A stretch of DNA of 57,309 nt from Patescibacteria group bacterium (lineage in GTDB: Bacteria; Patescibacteriota; JACPGU01). A program made the translations under genes and the position numbers. Of the stretch, positions 8,005-15,637 are shown piece after piece. Numbering within the stretch: the first letter of the stretch is position 1; each line of letters starts with the position of its first letter. The notes under the pieces were generated by a model. It was not told where the DNA came from. It was given only the letters and a program-made list of their open reading frames with translations, and ran no database searches. The stretch lies in contig JAQULF010000005.1 of the NCBI GenBank assembly GCA_028718745.1, positions 1-57,309 on the forward strand, in the 5' to 3' direction.

Positions 8005-8126
8005 TGTCTCATAGTATCTGATGTTGCTGATTTTTTCTTACCTTGATTATATTATACAGAAGAAAAATCAGCAATATGGGTTGAGGGGCGAGCCGAGCCC
8101 CGAACCAGATACTATGTGTTATACGC
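7997..8126 (+). repeat. attC-like site 1
   Basis: TCCGATAA-TGTCT-CATAGTATCTG (8010-8020) pairs perfectly with CAGATACTATG (8106-8116)-TG-TTATACGC. Internal hairpins are TTGCTGATTTTT.../...AAAAATCAGCAA and GGGGC-N7-GCCCC. Compared with attC2 the arms have changed on both sides, preserving pairing while the flanking ATAATGT and GTGTTAT are kept. Confidence 0.72.
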
Positions 8127-8283
8127 CCTGACGAATTTGCTACATTATTAGTTAAATATAAAGAGCAATGAGGAAAGCGCAGCGAGGCGCGCAACTTTGT
8201 TGCGCGAGTTCAAGAAATATTTTTTAATTAAATACAAGAATTTGATAGGCTTACCTTATTATAAGAATGAATTTGATTTTTTG

Positions 8284-8333
8284 GTTCGGAAGTCGGCACA
8301 GAGGGGTAGGGGTGAATGTGCCGACTTCCGAAC
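8284..8333. repeat. Perfect 17-bp inverted repeat with G-rich loop
   Basis: GTTCGGAAGTCGGCACA and its exact complement flank a 16-nt loop containing GGGGTAGGGG. No T-tract follows on either strand, so it is not a standard terminator. Role unknown. Confidence 0.6.
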
Positions 8334-8425
8334 TCCTTTCCGGCAAATTTCAGGTTGTGGAAAAACTATTTAAAAAACACAAAATGTTAAAACATATCTT
8401 TAAAAAATGGCTTAATAAACCACCA

Positions 8426-8454
8426 TTGACAAATAAAAAACATTCATGTAGAAT
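8426..8454 (+). promoter_or_regulatory. Consensus promoter for RNA 8461-8536
   Basis: TTGACA (8426-8431), 17 bp, TAGAAT (8449-8454); predicted start near 8461. Confidence 0.7.
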
Positions 8455-8460
8455 GTATTT

Positions 8461-8536
8461 GTAACCGCAAGGTTATCGTCACCTAAACGATAATAGGTTT
8501 GTAATCACACCTCCACCCTCGGGTGGAGTGTTTTGT
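8461..8536 (+). ncRNA. Small RNA of about 75 nt in cassette 1
   Basis: Starts GTAACCGCAAGGTTATC: hairpin AACC-GCAA-GGTT, then ATCGT...ACGAT overlapping with ACCTA...TAGGT, so two alternative or pseudoknotted pairings are possible. It ends in CTCCACCC-TC-GGGTGGAG followed by a T-rich tract. There is no start codon with a ribosome site. Its terminator abuts the stop of the convergent NYN gene and could serve both. Confidence 0.6.
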
Positions 8537-9171
8537 TATTTAGAGCCATTTTCAAATCTCAAAAGTTCTTTTAATGTTTCTGCGGGTACAATGATGTCGG
8601 CTGTTGCTTGCAGTTCAGTACTAACTCTGTTTCTAGTACTTACAACTACAATCTTTTTATCCTTGCTCTTTAAATATTCCAAAAGGCCTCCAAAATCACT
8701 ATCTCCTGAAAATAAAATAACAGAGTCATATTTTGGCATTTTTAGAATCATATCCATTGTTATTTCAACATCAAAATTGCATTTTGGAATCTTGCCAACA
8801 AACTTTCCATCCTCATCATAATGTGGAACCATTTTTATATCTTTTGTTCTAGTTTTGAATCCGGACTTATCGGCTTTGATAATTCTATATGTAGAGCCCC
8901 TATGGCTTGCGTTTTCTGGTGCATCATCCTCAAACTTTTCATTCTTTGCCCAGCGCCCATAGTAAAAAAACTTTCTTACTGGTTTAGCAAGATCGCAAAC
9001 ATCGGCTAGTTTTGCAATATCAATCTCGACAGACAATTTGAATTTGTTTTCTTCGGGCCAAAAATCTTTTGCCCAAGGCCTCACATTTCCGAAATCAACA
9101 AATGCATAAATCCTGCCATAATCTTTTGGGTTGAAGAAATAATATTGCTGTTTAAATTCTTGGAAATCCAT
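8536..9171 (-). CDS. NYN-domain (LabA/DUF88-like) protein, probable ribonuclease (cassette 1)
   Basis: 211 residues with the PIN-like NYN acidic signature: FVDFGNV (Asp near residue 27), NFDVEITMDMI, and SVILFSGDSDFGGLLEYLKSK. The ending VVSTRNRVSTELQATADIIV is also typical. NYN proteins are usually metal-dependent ribonucleases. The gene is minus-strand within a cassette that also encodes two structured RNAs, which makes an RNA substrate or antitoxin relationship conceivable but unproven. No clear Shine-Dalgarno. Confidence 0.85.
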   Translation of the reverse strand: MDFQEFKQQYYFFNPKDYGRIYAFVDFGNVRPWAKDFWPEENKFKLSVEIDIAKLADVCDLAKPVRKFFYYGRWAKNEKFEDDAPENASHRGSTYRIIKADKSGFKTRTKDIKMVPHYDEDGKFVGKIPKCNFDVEITMDMILKMPKYDSVILFSGDSDFGGLLEYLKSKDKKIVVVSTRNRVSTELQATADIIVPAETLKELLRFENGSK

Positions 9172-9245
9172 TTGGATTTTGTGTTTAGTTTTCTCTTATA
9201 AATATCATATCACAAATGGAAAACCAAAAACAGATAAAATAAATC

Positions 9246-9274
9246 TTGTTTGCAAAAGGATTTTTTAGTATAGT
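9246..9274 (+). promoter_or_regulatory. Promoter for RNA 9281-9431
   Basis: TTGTTT (9246-9251), 17 bp, TATAGT (9269-9274); predicted start near 9281. Confidence 0.6.
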
Positions 9275-9280
9275 GGTAAG

Positions 9281-9431
9281 GACAATTTAGATTAACCTAA
9301 CCCTTGAGAATTTTTCTTAAGGTATGGTTAGAAAACGTTCCAGACATAAAACCCATTATTAGGGCGTCTGGAACGTTGTGCAGGGAAACTTGCATAGAGG
9401 TAGTAATACCTTCCTAGTAGTGGGCTTTTTG
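9281..9431 (+). ncRNA. Pseudoknotted structured RNA of about 150 nt
   Basis: Hairpin CCTTGAG...TTAAGG closed by TAACC/GGTTA, then a 12-bp stem AACGTTCCAGAC/GTCTGGAACGTT (9334-9345/9366-9377). Its loop CCCATTATTAGG (9352-9363) pairs over all 12 positions (two G-U) with CCTAGTAGTGGG (9413-9424), directly followed by CTTTTT. Small hairpins TGCA..TGCA and AGGTA/TACCT lie between. The loop-to-3'-end pairing forms a long pseudoknot next to a U-tract. I do not recognise a known RNA family. Confidence 0.65.
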
Positions 9432-9496
9432 TTACAAAAAAAATTATCAAATTTAAATATAACTAAAAAATACTAAAAATAAATAAAGGAGATTTT

Positions 9497-9706
9497 ATGA
9501 GTATTGAAAACCCACGAGAGGCCCTTTTAAAAAAAGTCGAAGGCAATGAACCACCAAAAGAAAAACTTTCTATGGAAGAAAGGCTTAAAAGAATTAAAGA
9601 AAATGAGAAAAACCAACCCAAAAATCCCAGGGAAGCTTTATTTGAGAAAATAGAAAAGGGGAAGACAGAAAAACCTCTGGAAACCGAAGAAACAAAAGAA
9701 AAATAA
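9497..9706 (+). CDS. Small charged protein, 69 aa (cassette 1)
   Basis: AAAGGAG lies 8 bp before ATG. The sequence is Lys/Glu-rich with an internal repeat: ENPREALLKKVEGN near residue 4 and KNPREALFEKIEKG near residue 42, so it looks like two copies of a helical motif. No hydrophobic core for a membrane segment. Followed by a strong terminator. The plus strand is opposite to other cassette genes. It may be expressed with the RNA at 9281. Function unknown. Confidence 0.7.
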   Translation: MSIENPREALLKKVEGNEPPKEKLSMEERLKRIKENEKNQPKNPREALFEKIEKGKTEKPLETEETKEK

Positions 9707-9721
9707 AAATTATTTAAAAAT

Positions 9722-9745
9722 CGGATCGCAAGATCCGGTTTTTTT
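9722..9745 (+). terminator. Terminator of the 69-residue gene
   Basis: CGGATC-GCAA-GATCCG followed by GTTTTTTT. Confidence 0.9.
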
Positions 9746-9750
9746 ATGTT

Positions 9751-9797
9751 CCCCTTAAATAGTCCTTCATCTCACGGCTTCGCCGTGCCCCTCTAAA
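9751..9797 (+). repeat. Dispersed hairpin repeat, copy 2
   Basis: TTAAATAGTCCTTCATCTC, hairpin ACGGC-TTC-GCCGT, then a C-rich tail. Matches 4879-4925 with compensatory stem changes. Confidence 0.6.
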
Positions 9798-9873
9798 TAT
9801 AAAAAATCAAATTCAATTCCCCTATATAAAAAGCCTATCAATATTCCTTATTATAAGAAAAATATTTATTGAA

Positions 9874-9900
9874 TTGCGTATAACACTGTATATGCGAAGG
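9874..9900 (-). other. attI-like site next to the recombinase gene
   Basis: Minus strand reads TTCGCATATA-CAGTG-TTATACGC. It aligns with the right ends of attC2 (CAGATATA-CCGTG-TTATCGGA) and attC3. The arms GCATATA/TATACGC around a short spacer form an imperfect inverted pair like a Xer/dif core site. Cassette 1 begins at its TTATACGC. Only a half-site is shared with attC, as expected of an attI. Confidence 0.55.
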
Positions 9901-9962
9901 GGTTGATTTTTTGTGTTAAAACAATTAGAATTATTTTAAATATTTCAAATCATAGGAGGGGT

Positions 9963-10799
9963 ATGAATTTGGAAAAAAACTATAATCATAGTAACTCATT
10001 TGTTGTTTTAAGGCAAGAAATGAGTTTGAGGGGGTTTAGCCAATCAACCGTTGAGTCTTATCTCTATTATGTTGAAAATTTTATTAGGTTTATAAGGAAA
10101 AGTCCAAAAGAAGTTAATTCGTCAGATATTAAGACATATCTTGAAAAACTTATAAAAGAGGGCAAATCCAGTTCAACCATAAATACTGCTTATAGTGCCT
10201 TGCAATTTTATTTTGAAAAGATCTTGCGAAGAAAGTTTTTTGTGAATATTCCAAGAACTAAAAAATCTAAAAAGCTGCCGGTAGTTTTGACGAAGGAAGA
10301 AGTTTTGCAGATATTAGGTGCGGTAAATAATGTTAAACACAAACTTATTTTGGCACTAATGTATTCATCGGGTCTAAGAGTTTCGGAAGTGGTGGATCTA
10401 AAGGTTTGCGACCTGGATCTTGAGAGTCGACTTTTAACTGTACGACAGAGCAAAGGAAATAAAGATAGAACCACGATTATTTCCGACAAAGTGGCGGATG
10501 TTTTGAAAAAATATTTAGCAAACAAAAATGGGAAGGAGTTAGTTTTCGGAAGCGATTTTGGTGGAAAACTAACTACCAGAACGGTGCAAAGTATTTTTCA
10601 CGATGCAATTAAAAAGACGAGCATAAAAAAAGAAGCGACCTGTCATTCTCTTCGCCATTCTTTTGCCACACACTTATTGGAATCAGGGACTGACATCCGC
10701 TACATTCAGGAACTTTTGGGGCATAATAGTGTCCAGACTACGCAGATTTATACAAAGGTAACGAATTATGGGTTGAAAAACATAAAAAGTCCATTATAG
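9963..10799 (+). CDS. Xer/IntI-like tyrosine recombinase
   Basis: 278 residues from ATG 9963, preceded by AGGAGGGG. The catalytic set is complete: R139 (SSGLRVSE), K164 (KGNKDR), H228 and R231 (HSLRHSF), H254 (LLGHNS), Y263 (QIYTKV). The tail NYGLKNIKSPL resembles the GxxxxxSPL ending of integron integrases and some archaeal/CPR Xer proteins. The extra patch region of IntI between the Lys and HxxR boxes is absent. The gene is divergent from the cassettes and begins 80 bp from the attI-like site, the arrangement of an integron platform. It could also be a general XerC/D. Its stop is followed 8 bp later by elp3. Confidence 0.9.
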   Translation: MNLEKNYNHSNSFVVLRQEMSLRGFSQSTVESYLYYVENFIRFIRKSPKEVNSSDIKTYLEKLIKEGKSSSTINTAYSALQFYFEKILRRKFFVNIPRTKKSKKLPVVLTKEEVLQILGAVNNVKHKLILALMYSSGLRVSEVVDLKVCDLDLESRLLTVRQSKGNKDRTTIISDKVADVLKKYLANKNGKELVFGSDFGGKLTTRTVQSIFHDAIKKTSIKKEATCHSLRHSFATHLLESGTDIRYIQELLGHNSVQTTQIYTKVTNYGLKNIKSPL

Positions 10800-10807
10800 C
10801 TTTTGTC

Positions 10808-12490
10808 ATGAATAATTTAGATAGAGCCAAAAAAGAACTCATTCTACGAGCATCAACGCGAGGCATTATTAGGCTTCGGGAATTTATGATACTTAAAAAT
10901 GAAATCAGCGAAGAATTTAAAATAGATTCATTGCCGAACTATGGACTAACTCAAGTTTACGAAAAGTTAATTAAGGCAAAAAAAATCGAGAAAAATGTTG
11001 AATTAGAGAAATTATTGCGTAAGGCGAAAATGAGAACATTATCCGGAGTAGCGGTAGTTTCGGTTTTGACTAAAGAATATAATTGTCCAGGCAACTGTCT
11101 CTATTGCCCGACCGAAAAAGGCATGCCCAAATCTTATTTGTCCAATGAGCCGGCGGTAATGCGAGCAATCCTGGCAAAATTTGATCCTTACCGTCAGGTT
11201 GAAATTCGTTTGCGCGCATTAGAGCAAGCCGGACATTCTATAGATAAAATCGAGTTGATTATAATGGGGGGGAGTTTTAATGCATTGCCATTAAAATATC
11301 AGTACTGGTTTGTAAAGGAATGTTTTAGGGCGTGTAACGGATTCGGTAGTAAGTATAATGTAGTAGGTAGTAAGGGCAGAAAAAAAATTCCTACTACATA
11401 CTACCTACTACCTACTACAAAAAATAGTTTAGAAAAGATAAAACAACAGTTAAGGATTCAGCAAACTAGAAATGAGACTATCAAACGCCGTATTATCGGG
11501 CTGACACTAGAAACCCGTCCCGATTTAATTACTGAAGATGAATTGAAAAAGTTTCTTGAGATGGGGTGTACCAGAATTGAAATTGGTGTTCAGTCGGTCT
11601 TTGATGATGTATTGGAAAAAAATAAAAGAGGCCATGGCGCTAATGAAATTGTTGAGGCGACCAAATTAATGAAAGATTTTGGTTTCAAAGTTTCCTATCA
11701 TATGATGCCGGGGCTTTATGGTTCAAATCTTAAAAAAGATTTGGAAATGTTTAAAACTTTATTTAGCGATGGAAAATTCCAACCGGATCAAATAAAAATT
11801 TATCCTTGCGTAGTAGTTAAAAACTCGCAGTTATATAGGCTTTGGAAACAGGGAAAATACAAACCTTATACAAATAAGCAATTAATAAAATTGATTTGCG
11901 AGATTAAAAAAATAATTCCACCATATGTTCGCATCAGCCGTTTGATTCGCGATATTCCGGAAGAAAGTATCGAGGCGGGAAACAAAATTACAAATCTTCG
12001 ACAAGTTATTGCAAATCGTTCTCAATTAGAAAATTGGAAGTGTCAGTGCATTCGTTGCCGGGAAATAAGGGACAAAAAAACAAAAAATCAAGAAAACAAG
12101 AAAGCAAAAGGATTAAGATTACACAGAATCAATTACGAGGCTTCGGGCGGCAAAGAAGTCTTTTTAGGGCTTGTTGATAATGATTATCAATTATATGCAT
12201 TATTAAGATTACGCCTCCCTTCACGGGCGCGATTAATCGCGCCCCTACAAAATTCTGCTATTATTCGCGAAGTGCATACTTATGGCGAGGCGCTCGATAT
12301 TGGCGATACCGGGCTTGAAGCCAAACAGCATAAGGGATTAGGGCGCCAATTGATTTTAGAAGCAGAAAAAATTGCAAAAAAATCCGGATATAAAAAGATT
12401 TCCGTTATTTCAGGAGTAGGTGCGAGGGAATATTACAAGAGATTGGGATATAGGTTAGAAAAAACTTATATGGTAAAAACATTAAAATAG
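10808..12490 (+). CDS. elp3: tRNA uridine(34) acetyltransferase Elp3 (radical SAM + GNAT)
   Basis: 560 residues. Radical SAM cluster CPGNCLYCPTEKG near residue 95 (CxxxxCxxC, typical of Elp3), GGSFNALP, and LETRPDLI. The C-terminal GNAT domain has GLEAKQHKGLGRQLILEAE and ISGVGAREYYKRLGY. It should install the carboxymethyl precursor on wobble U34. Two lineage-specific inserts interrupt the frame without a stop: a TACTAC-rich palindrome around 11340-11420 and a GTAG-type palindrome at 12224-12248 (arms GGGCGCGATT). It directly follows the recombinase and its 3' end overlaps the convergent galU by 9 bp. Confidence 0.92.
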   Translation: MNNLDRAKKELILRASTRGIIRLREFMILKNEISEEFKIDSLPNYGLTQVYEKLIKAKKIEKNVELEKLLRKAKMRTLSGVAVVSVLTKEYNCPGNCLYCPTEKGMPKSYLSNEPAVMRAILAKFDPYRQVEIRLRALEQAGHSIDKIELIIMGGSFNALPLKYQYWFVKECFRACNGFGSKYNVVGSKGRKKIPTTYYLLPTTKNSLEKIKQQLRIQQTRNETIKRRIIGLTLETRPDLITEDELKKFLEMGCTRIEIGVQSVFDDVLEKNKRGHGANEIVEATKLMKDFGFKVSYHMMPGLYGSNLKKDLEMFKTLFSDGKFQPDQIKIYPCVVVKNSQLYRLWKQGKYKPYTNKQLIKLICEIKKIIPPYVRISRLIRDIPEESIEAGNKITNLRQVIANRSQLENWKCQCIRCREIRDKKTKNQENKKAKGLRLHRINYEASGGKEVFLGLVDNDYQLYALLRLRLPSRARLIAPLQNSAIIREVHTYGEALDIGDTGLEAKQHKGLGRQLILEAEKIAKKSGYKKISVISGVGAREYYKRLGYRLEKTYMVKTLK

Positions 12491-13384
12491 TTTTTTTAAA
12501 TGTTCTTTCAGCTTATCTTTGAGATCATCTCTTTCTAGCGCAAATTCGATATTGGCCTTAAGCAATTCCCATTTATCTCCGGTGTCATATCTTTTCCCAT
12601 CCGGTCGGATAGCGTAGATTTCTCCGCCGGTTTTTAAGTGGGCCCGCAGAGCATCAGTAATGCCAAGCTCTTTATTGAATTCTTTTTTATCCCAAAGTTC
12701 TTTGAGTATTTTTATAATTTCGGGAGTAATGATATATTTTCCAATCACTCCCAGATTAGAAGGCGCCTCTTCTCTTTTGGGTTTTTCGATCATGGACTTA
12801 ACCTGAAAAACATTTTTTGCTCCTTGTCCCGAGCTTGCCGAAGGATCTTTTTCGGCATCAATAATTCCGTAGGACGAAATCATATCTTCAGGTACTTCTT
12901 CAACACAAAGAATGGGACATTTTTTTTCTTCATATAAATCCATCATTTGCTTGGTAACGGGATTTTCTTTGTTAACCACCAAGTCGTCGCCAAAAAGCAT
13001 AACCACCGGTTCATCCTCGCCAATCAGATTTTCGGCGCAAATTATGGCGTGTCCATTTCCTTGTGGAGGCTGGGGTTGGCGAGTATAAGCTAGTTTAACC
13101 ATTGAGGCGATTTTCGCGATTTCCTCCGCTTCTTTTTTCTTTCCTTTTTCGGTTAAATTCCGCTCGAGATCGAGATTTTGATCGAAATAATCTTCAATGC
13201 ATCCCTTACCTCGGCCGGTAATCATGACGACTTCTTCAATTCCGGAATCGGCCAATTCCTCAATTAAATAATGCAAAATCGGTTTATCAATAATAGGCAG
13301 CATTTCCTTGGGAACCGATTTAGTTATTGGCAAAAATCTAGTTCCCATTCCAGCGACGGGAAGGATGGCTTTTTTGATAGACAT
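12482..13384 (-). CDS. galU: UTP-glucose-1-phosphate uridylyltransferase
   Basis: 300 residues. Nucleotide-binding N-terminus KAILPVAGMGTRFLP followed by SVPKEMLPIIDKP, then GRGKGCIEDYFD and YDTGDKWELL, all GalU signatures. It makes UDP-glucose for cell-surface sugars. A short insert DPSASSGQGA (12819-12848) is the translation of a dispersed repeat often seen inside CPR genes. It overlaps elp3 tail to tail. tRNA-Val lies immediately upstream on the same strand. Confidence 0.93.
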   Translation of the reverse strand: MSIKKAILPVAGMGTRFLPITKSVPKEMLPIIDKPILHYLIEELADSGIEEVVMITGRGKGCIEDYFDQNLDLERNLTEKGKKKEAEEIAKIASMVKLAYTRQPQPPQGNGHAIICAENLIGEDEPVVMLFGDDLVVNKENPVTKQMMDLYEEKKCPILCVEEVPEDMISSYGIIDAEKDPSASSGQGAKNVFQVKSMIEKPKREEAPSNLGVIGKYIITPEIIKILKELWDKKEFNKELGITDALRAHLKTGGEIYAIRPDGKRYDTGDKWELLKANIEFALERDDLKDKLKEHLKKLF

Positions 13385-13420
13385 AGTTTTGATAACTTAA
13401 TGTTATTGAATCCAGTACAA

Positions 13421-13492
13421 TGGACGATACTGGCTTCGAACCAGTGGCCTTTCGCACGTCAAGCGAACGCTCTACCCCTGAGCTAATCGTCC
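13421..13492 (-). tRNA. tRNA-Val (GAC)
   Basis: Acceptor GGACGAT/ATCGTCC, D arm TAGCTCAGGGGTAGAGC, anticodon loop TTGACGT in a TTCGC/GCGAA stem, T arm CTGG-TTCGAAG-CCAG. Discriminator A, no encoded CCA. Confidence 0.93.
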
Positions 13493-13653
13493 TCTCGTCG
13501 CAGTTCGCTTCATTACTCTCCATAAAAATTCGATTACGAATTTTTCTTGCGAGCATTCCGCAACTGCTCCTCCTACAGAAAAATCCTACTATATTTATTG
13601 GTATAGATTTTTCTGTTTTTTAGTTTAACTTATTTTATCATATTTTCACTTCT

Positions 13654-14385
13654 TTATCCAAAATCCAAACCGCTCAAAACATCGATAAGCTTTTTTCGCG
13701 CTTCTTCCGCGTAGGGGTTAAATTTTTGCATATCATGAAAAAGCTGCCAGGAGTCATGGCTGACATTCTCCTTCAATTGCATCAGCATGTCAAAACCGAG
13801 AGTTCTAATTTTTATCCCATTCAAATCTAATTTCTCGAGCCCTCGGCCGATAAAATGAACCATGGCTAAACTATAGGCGCTTTGCTGATCATGATCTTGG
13901 GGGGTTGTTTCAATGATCTCCAGGCCGATTTTTTGAAAAATTTGGCGAATCTCATTCAGCTTTTCCTCTGGTATCCGGAGAGGGCAAAGTACAATCTGTC
14001 TTCCGATCATTCCATTTTTTATACTATCCGGACCGAACATCGGATGGGTGCCGAGTAGAGAAACATTTTCCGGCATATTATCTACCAGCCACTGGCAGGG
14101 CAGAACCTTTACGGAGCAAACATCGGCCACTACGGAACCCGGCTTGAGGTATCCTTTTATCTTTTTGATCACTTCCTCGGTAGCTGACATGGCTACGCTA
14201 ATAAAAACCAGATCGGCTTTCTTTAGCTCATCCAATTCTTCGAAAGTAAAAAAATTCACCCCCATTTTTTGCGCTACATCCTTTCTTTCCGGATTTCTAT
14301 CAAATACCAAAACCTCGCCAAAATCTTTCATAAGCGTGGCCCAAAGTTGTCCGAAGCGGGAAAAACCGATAACGGCTATTTTCAT
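13654..14385 (-). CDS. tyrA: Prephenate dehydrogenase family protein
   Basis: 243 residues. Rossmann start MKIAVIGFSRFGQLWA, then VFDRNPERKD, VADVCSVK, LLGTHPMFGP and SAYSLAMVHFIGR, matching the TyrA fold with its catalytic His in GTHPMFGP. Shorter than many TyrA proteins and without an ACT domain. Together with pheA, whose stop is 1 bp upstream, it forms a two-gene operon from prephenate to the Tyr and Phe precursors. Confidence 0.87.
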   Translation of the reverse strand: MKIAVIGFSRFGQLWATLMKDFGEVLVFDRNPERKDVAQKMGVNFFTFEELDELKKADLVFISVAMSATEEVIKKIKGYLKPGSVVADVCSVKVLPCQWLVDNMPENVSLLGTHPMFGPDSIKNGMIGRQIVLCPLRIPEEKLNEIRQIFQKIGLEIIETTPQDHDQQSAYSLAMVHFIGRGLEKLDLNGIKIRTLGFDMLMQLKENVSHDSWQLFHDMQKFNPYAEEARKKLIDVLSGLDFG

Positions 14386-14386
14386 T

Positions 14387-14956
14387 TTATTTTTTGGTTA
14401 CTGCTAGAAAGGTAGTAAAATTAAATTTCAAATCCTGGATTCCTTCTTCCAAAATGTCCAGGCCATAAATTTCAGCGGCTTTGCGAGAGGCGATTGCAGC
14501 AGTAGTTTCGGGCAGTTCACCTTCCTTGATTGCTCTTACGGCATCAGCTGTATCGGCCCATTCTTTGAGTTCTGTATCCGGCCATCTCCTTTTCAAATAC
14601 ATTTTGCATTGTTTGAGAGCCTGATCATGAGAGGCAATCATTTTTATATCAGTGATATTTTTGCCCGGTTTGGCAATCAGACAGTGGCGAATATCGATTT
14701 CAAAAAATTTCTCTATATTAAAAATATGCTTGCTCATAGCGATCACCGCTTCGTAGACTATTCCGCCGTTGGAATTTTCAATGGGAAATATGCCCAGATC
14801 GATCTCTTTATTGTCCAGTGCCGCTAAAACATTTTCTACGGAAATCAAAAATTTAAGCTCATGCTCTTTAATCTGGTTTTGCTGGCAATAGTATTCCGCC
14901 GCTTCTTCGGAAAAGCTGCCGATAGCTCCCGAAATTCCGATAATCATTTTTTTCAT
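14387..14956 (-). CDS. pheA: Prephenate dehydratase, catalytic domain only
   Basis: 189 residues from ATG 14956; an upstream in-frame GTG at 14968 would add four residues. GISGAIGSFSEEAAEYY opens the periplasmic-binding-like catalytic fold. FPIENSNGGIV is the conserved PIENSxxG motif and the TTAAIASRKAAEIYGL block is the TxR-like region, with NFTTFLAV at the end. The usual C-terminal ACT regulatory domain is missing, so phenylalanine feedback is unlikely. First gene of an operon with tyrA. Confidence 0.88.
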   Translation of the reverse strand: MKKMIIGISGAIGSFSEEAAEYYCQQNQIKEHELKFLISVENVLAALDNKEIDLGIFPIENSNGGIVYEAVIAMSKHIFNIEKFFEIDIRHCLIAKPGKNITDIKMIASHDQALKQCKMYLKRRWPDTELKEWADTADAVRAIKEGELPETTAAIASRKAAEIYGLDILEEGIQDLKFNFTTFLAVTKK

Positions 14957-14984
14957 AAATAGTCCCACTTAATAATATATAGAT

Positions 14985-15013
14985 AAAAAAAGACCCTCGC
15001 CGGGTCATTTTTT
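14985..15013. terminator. Bidirectional terminator
   Basis: GACCC-TCGCC-GGGTC flanked by seven A on the left and six T on the right, between the pheA start region and the downstream end of the Lys-rich gene (15038); it should act mainly for the latter. Confidence 0.8.
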
Positions 15014-15037
15014 ATCTAGGCAAAATTCCCAGCTTGC

Positions 15038-15412
15038 TTATTTCTTTTTGTTCTTTTTAGCTACTTTTTTCTCTATTTTTCTAACAGTTTTCTTTACGGT
15101 TTTGGTGGCATTTTTGACGGCTTTCTTAATTTCTGGCTGGCTTTTCTTCCATGTTTTTGCTGCGTCCTTGCCAAATTTTTGAGCTGCCCTCCTCACATCT
15201 TTGAATTCTTTTTTGACTTCTTTATCTCTGATTCTTTCAACCAATGCTCTTCCGGCTCCGGCAAAACTCTCGCCGATTTTTTGAGTTTCGGATCGAAGTT
15301 TTGAATCCTTGACGATGCTTCCAACTGCTTCGCCGAATTCAGAAAAAATGCTTTTAAAATCACGAGCGCCTTTCGATACTTCTTTTTTTAGTTCCTTTTT
15401 CGCTTTTGCCAT
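15038..15412 (-). CDS. Lysine/alanine-rich histone-H1-like protein
   Basis: 124 residues. AAGGAGG is well placed before the ATG. The N-terminal ~85 residues are amphipathic helix with mixed charge. The last 40 are Lys/Ala/Val repeats such as KKAVKNATKTVKKTVRK, as in bacterial H1-like nucleoid proteins. Probable DNA or RNA compaction role, inferred from composition only. Confidence 0.7.
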   Translation of the reverse strand: MAKAKKELKKEVSKGARDFKSIFSEFGEAVGSIVKDSKLRSETQKIGESFAGAGRALVERIRDKEVKKEFKDVRRAAQKFGKDAAKTWKKSQPEIKKAVKNATKTVKKTVRKIEKKVAKKNKKK

Positions 15413-15459
15413 TTTTATTTTCCTCCTTTTTATTTTATTTTGTTTAGTAATTTTTCATT

Positions 15460-15625
15460 GTCATCCTCGAGCTCCTGATGTACTCATCAGGAAATCAAGG
15501 ATCTATGTTAGTTTAAGTAAGGGATTTTTAAATAATCGCCACACATTCTCGTAGAAGATCCTTGATATTCTCTTCGTCTTTTTTATATATAATTTTGTTA
15601 AGACGAATTAGAGTTCGAGGATGAC
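15460..15625. repeat. Paired palindromic repeat, GTCATCC family, copy 1
   Basis: Begins GTCATCCTCGAGCTCCTG and ends in the inverted form TTCGAGGATGAC, with inner units AATCAAGGATC and GATCCTTGATA. Two hairpin units in opposite orientation around an AT-rich spacer, 166 bp. Close relatives are at 45907 and 49349, a divergent one at 51191. Confidence 0.75.
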
Positions 15626-15637
15626 AACCAAAAGGTG

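Larger units (their letters stand above)
8119..9883 (-). mobile_element. Gene cassette 1 (recombinase-proximal)
   Basis: Bounded by TTATACGC (8119-8126) and its exact complement GCGTATAA (9876-9883). Subterminal inverted repeats TTGATAGGCTT (8242-8252 / 9831-9841) and TGAATTTGATTTTTT (near 8269 and 9801) lie inside. Cargo: NYN gene on the minus strand, two promoter-driven structured RNAs and a small charged ORF on the plus strand. At 1.8 kb it may be a fusion of two cassettes. Confidence 0.55.

Noticed and set aside
8284-8333. A further attC site
   Set aside because: It lacks the ATAATGT and GTGTTAT borders and cassette-end complements.
9963-10799. Calling the tyrosine recombinase a true IntI
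   Set aside because: The extra segment between the Lys and HxxR motifs that defines IntI is absent; only the tail resembles IntI. I kept Xer/IntI-like.
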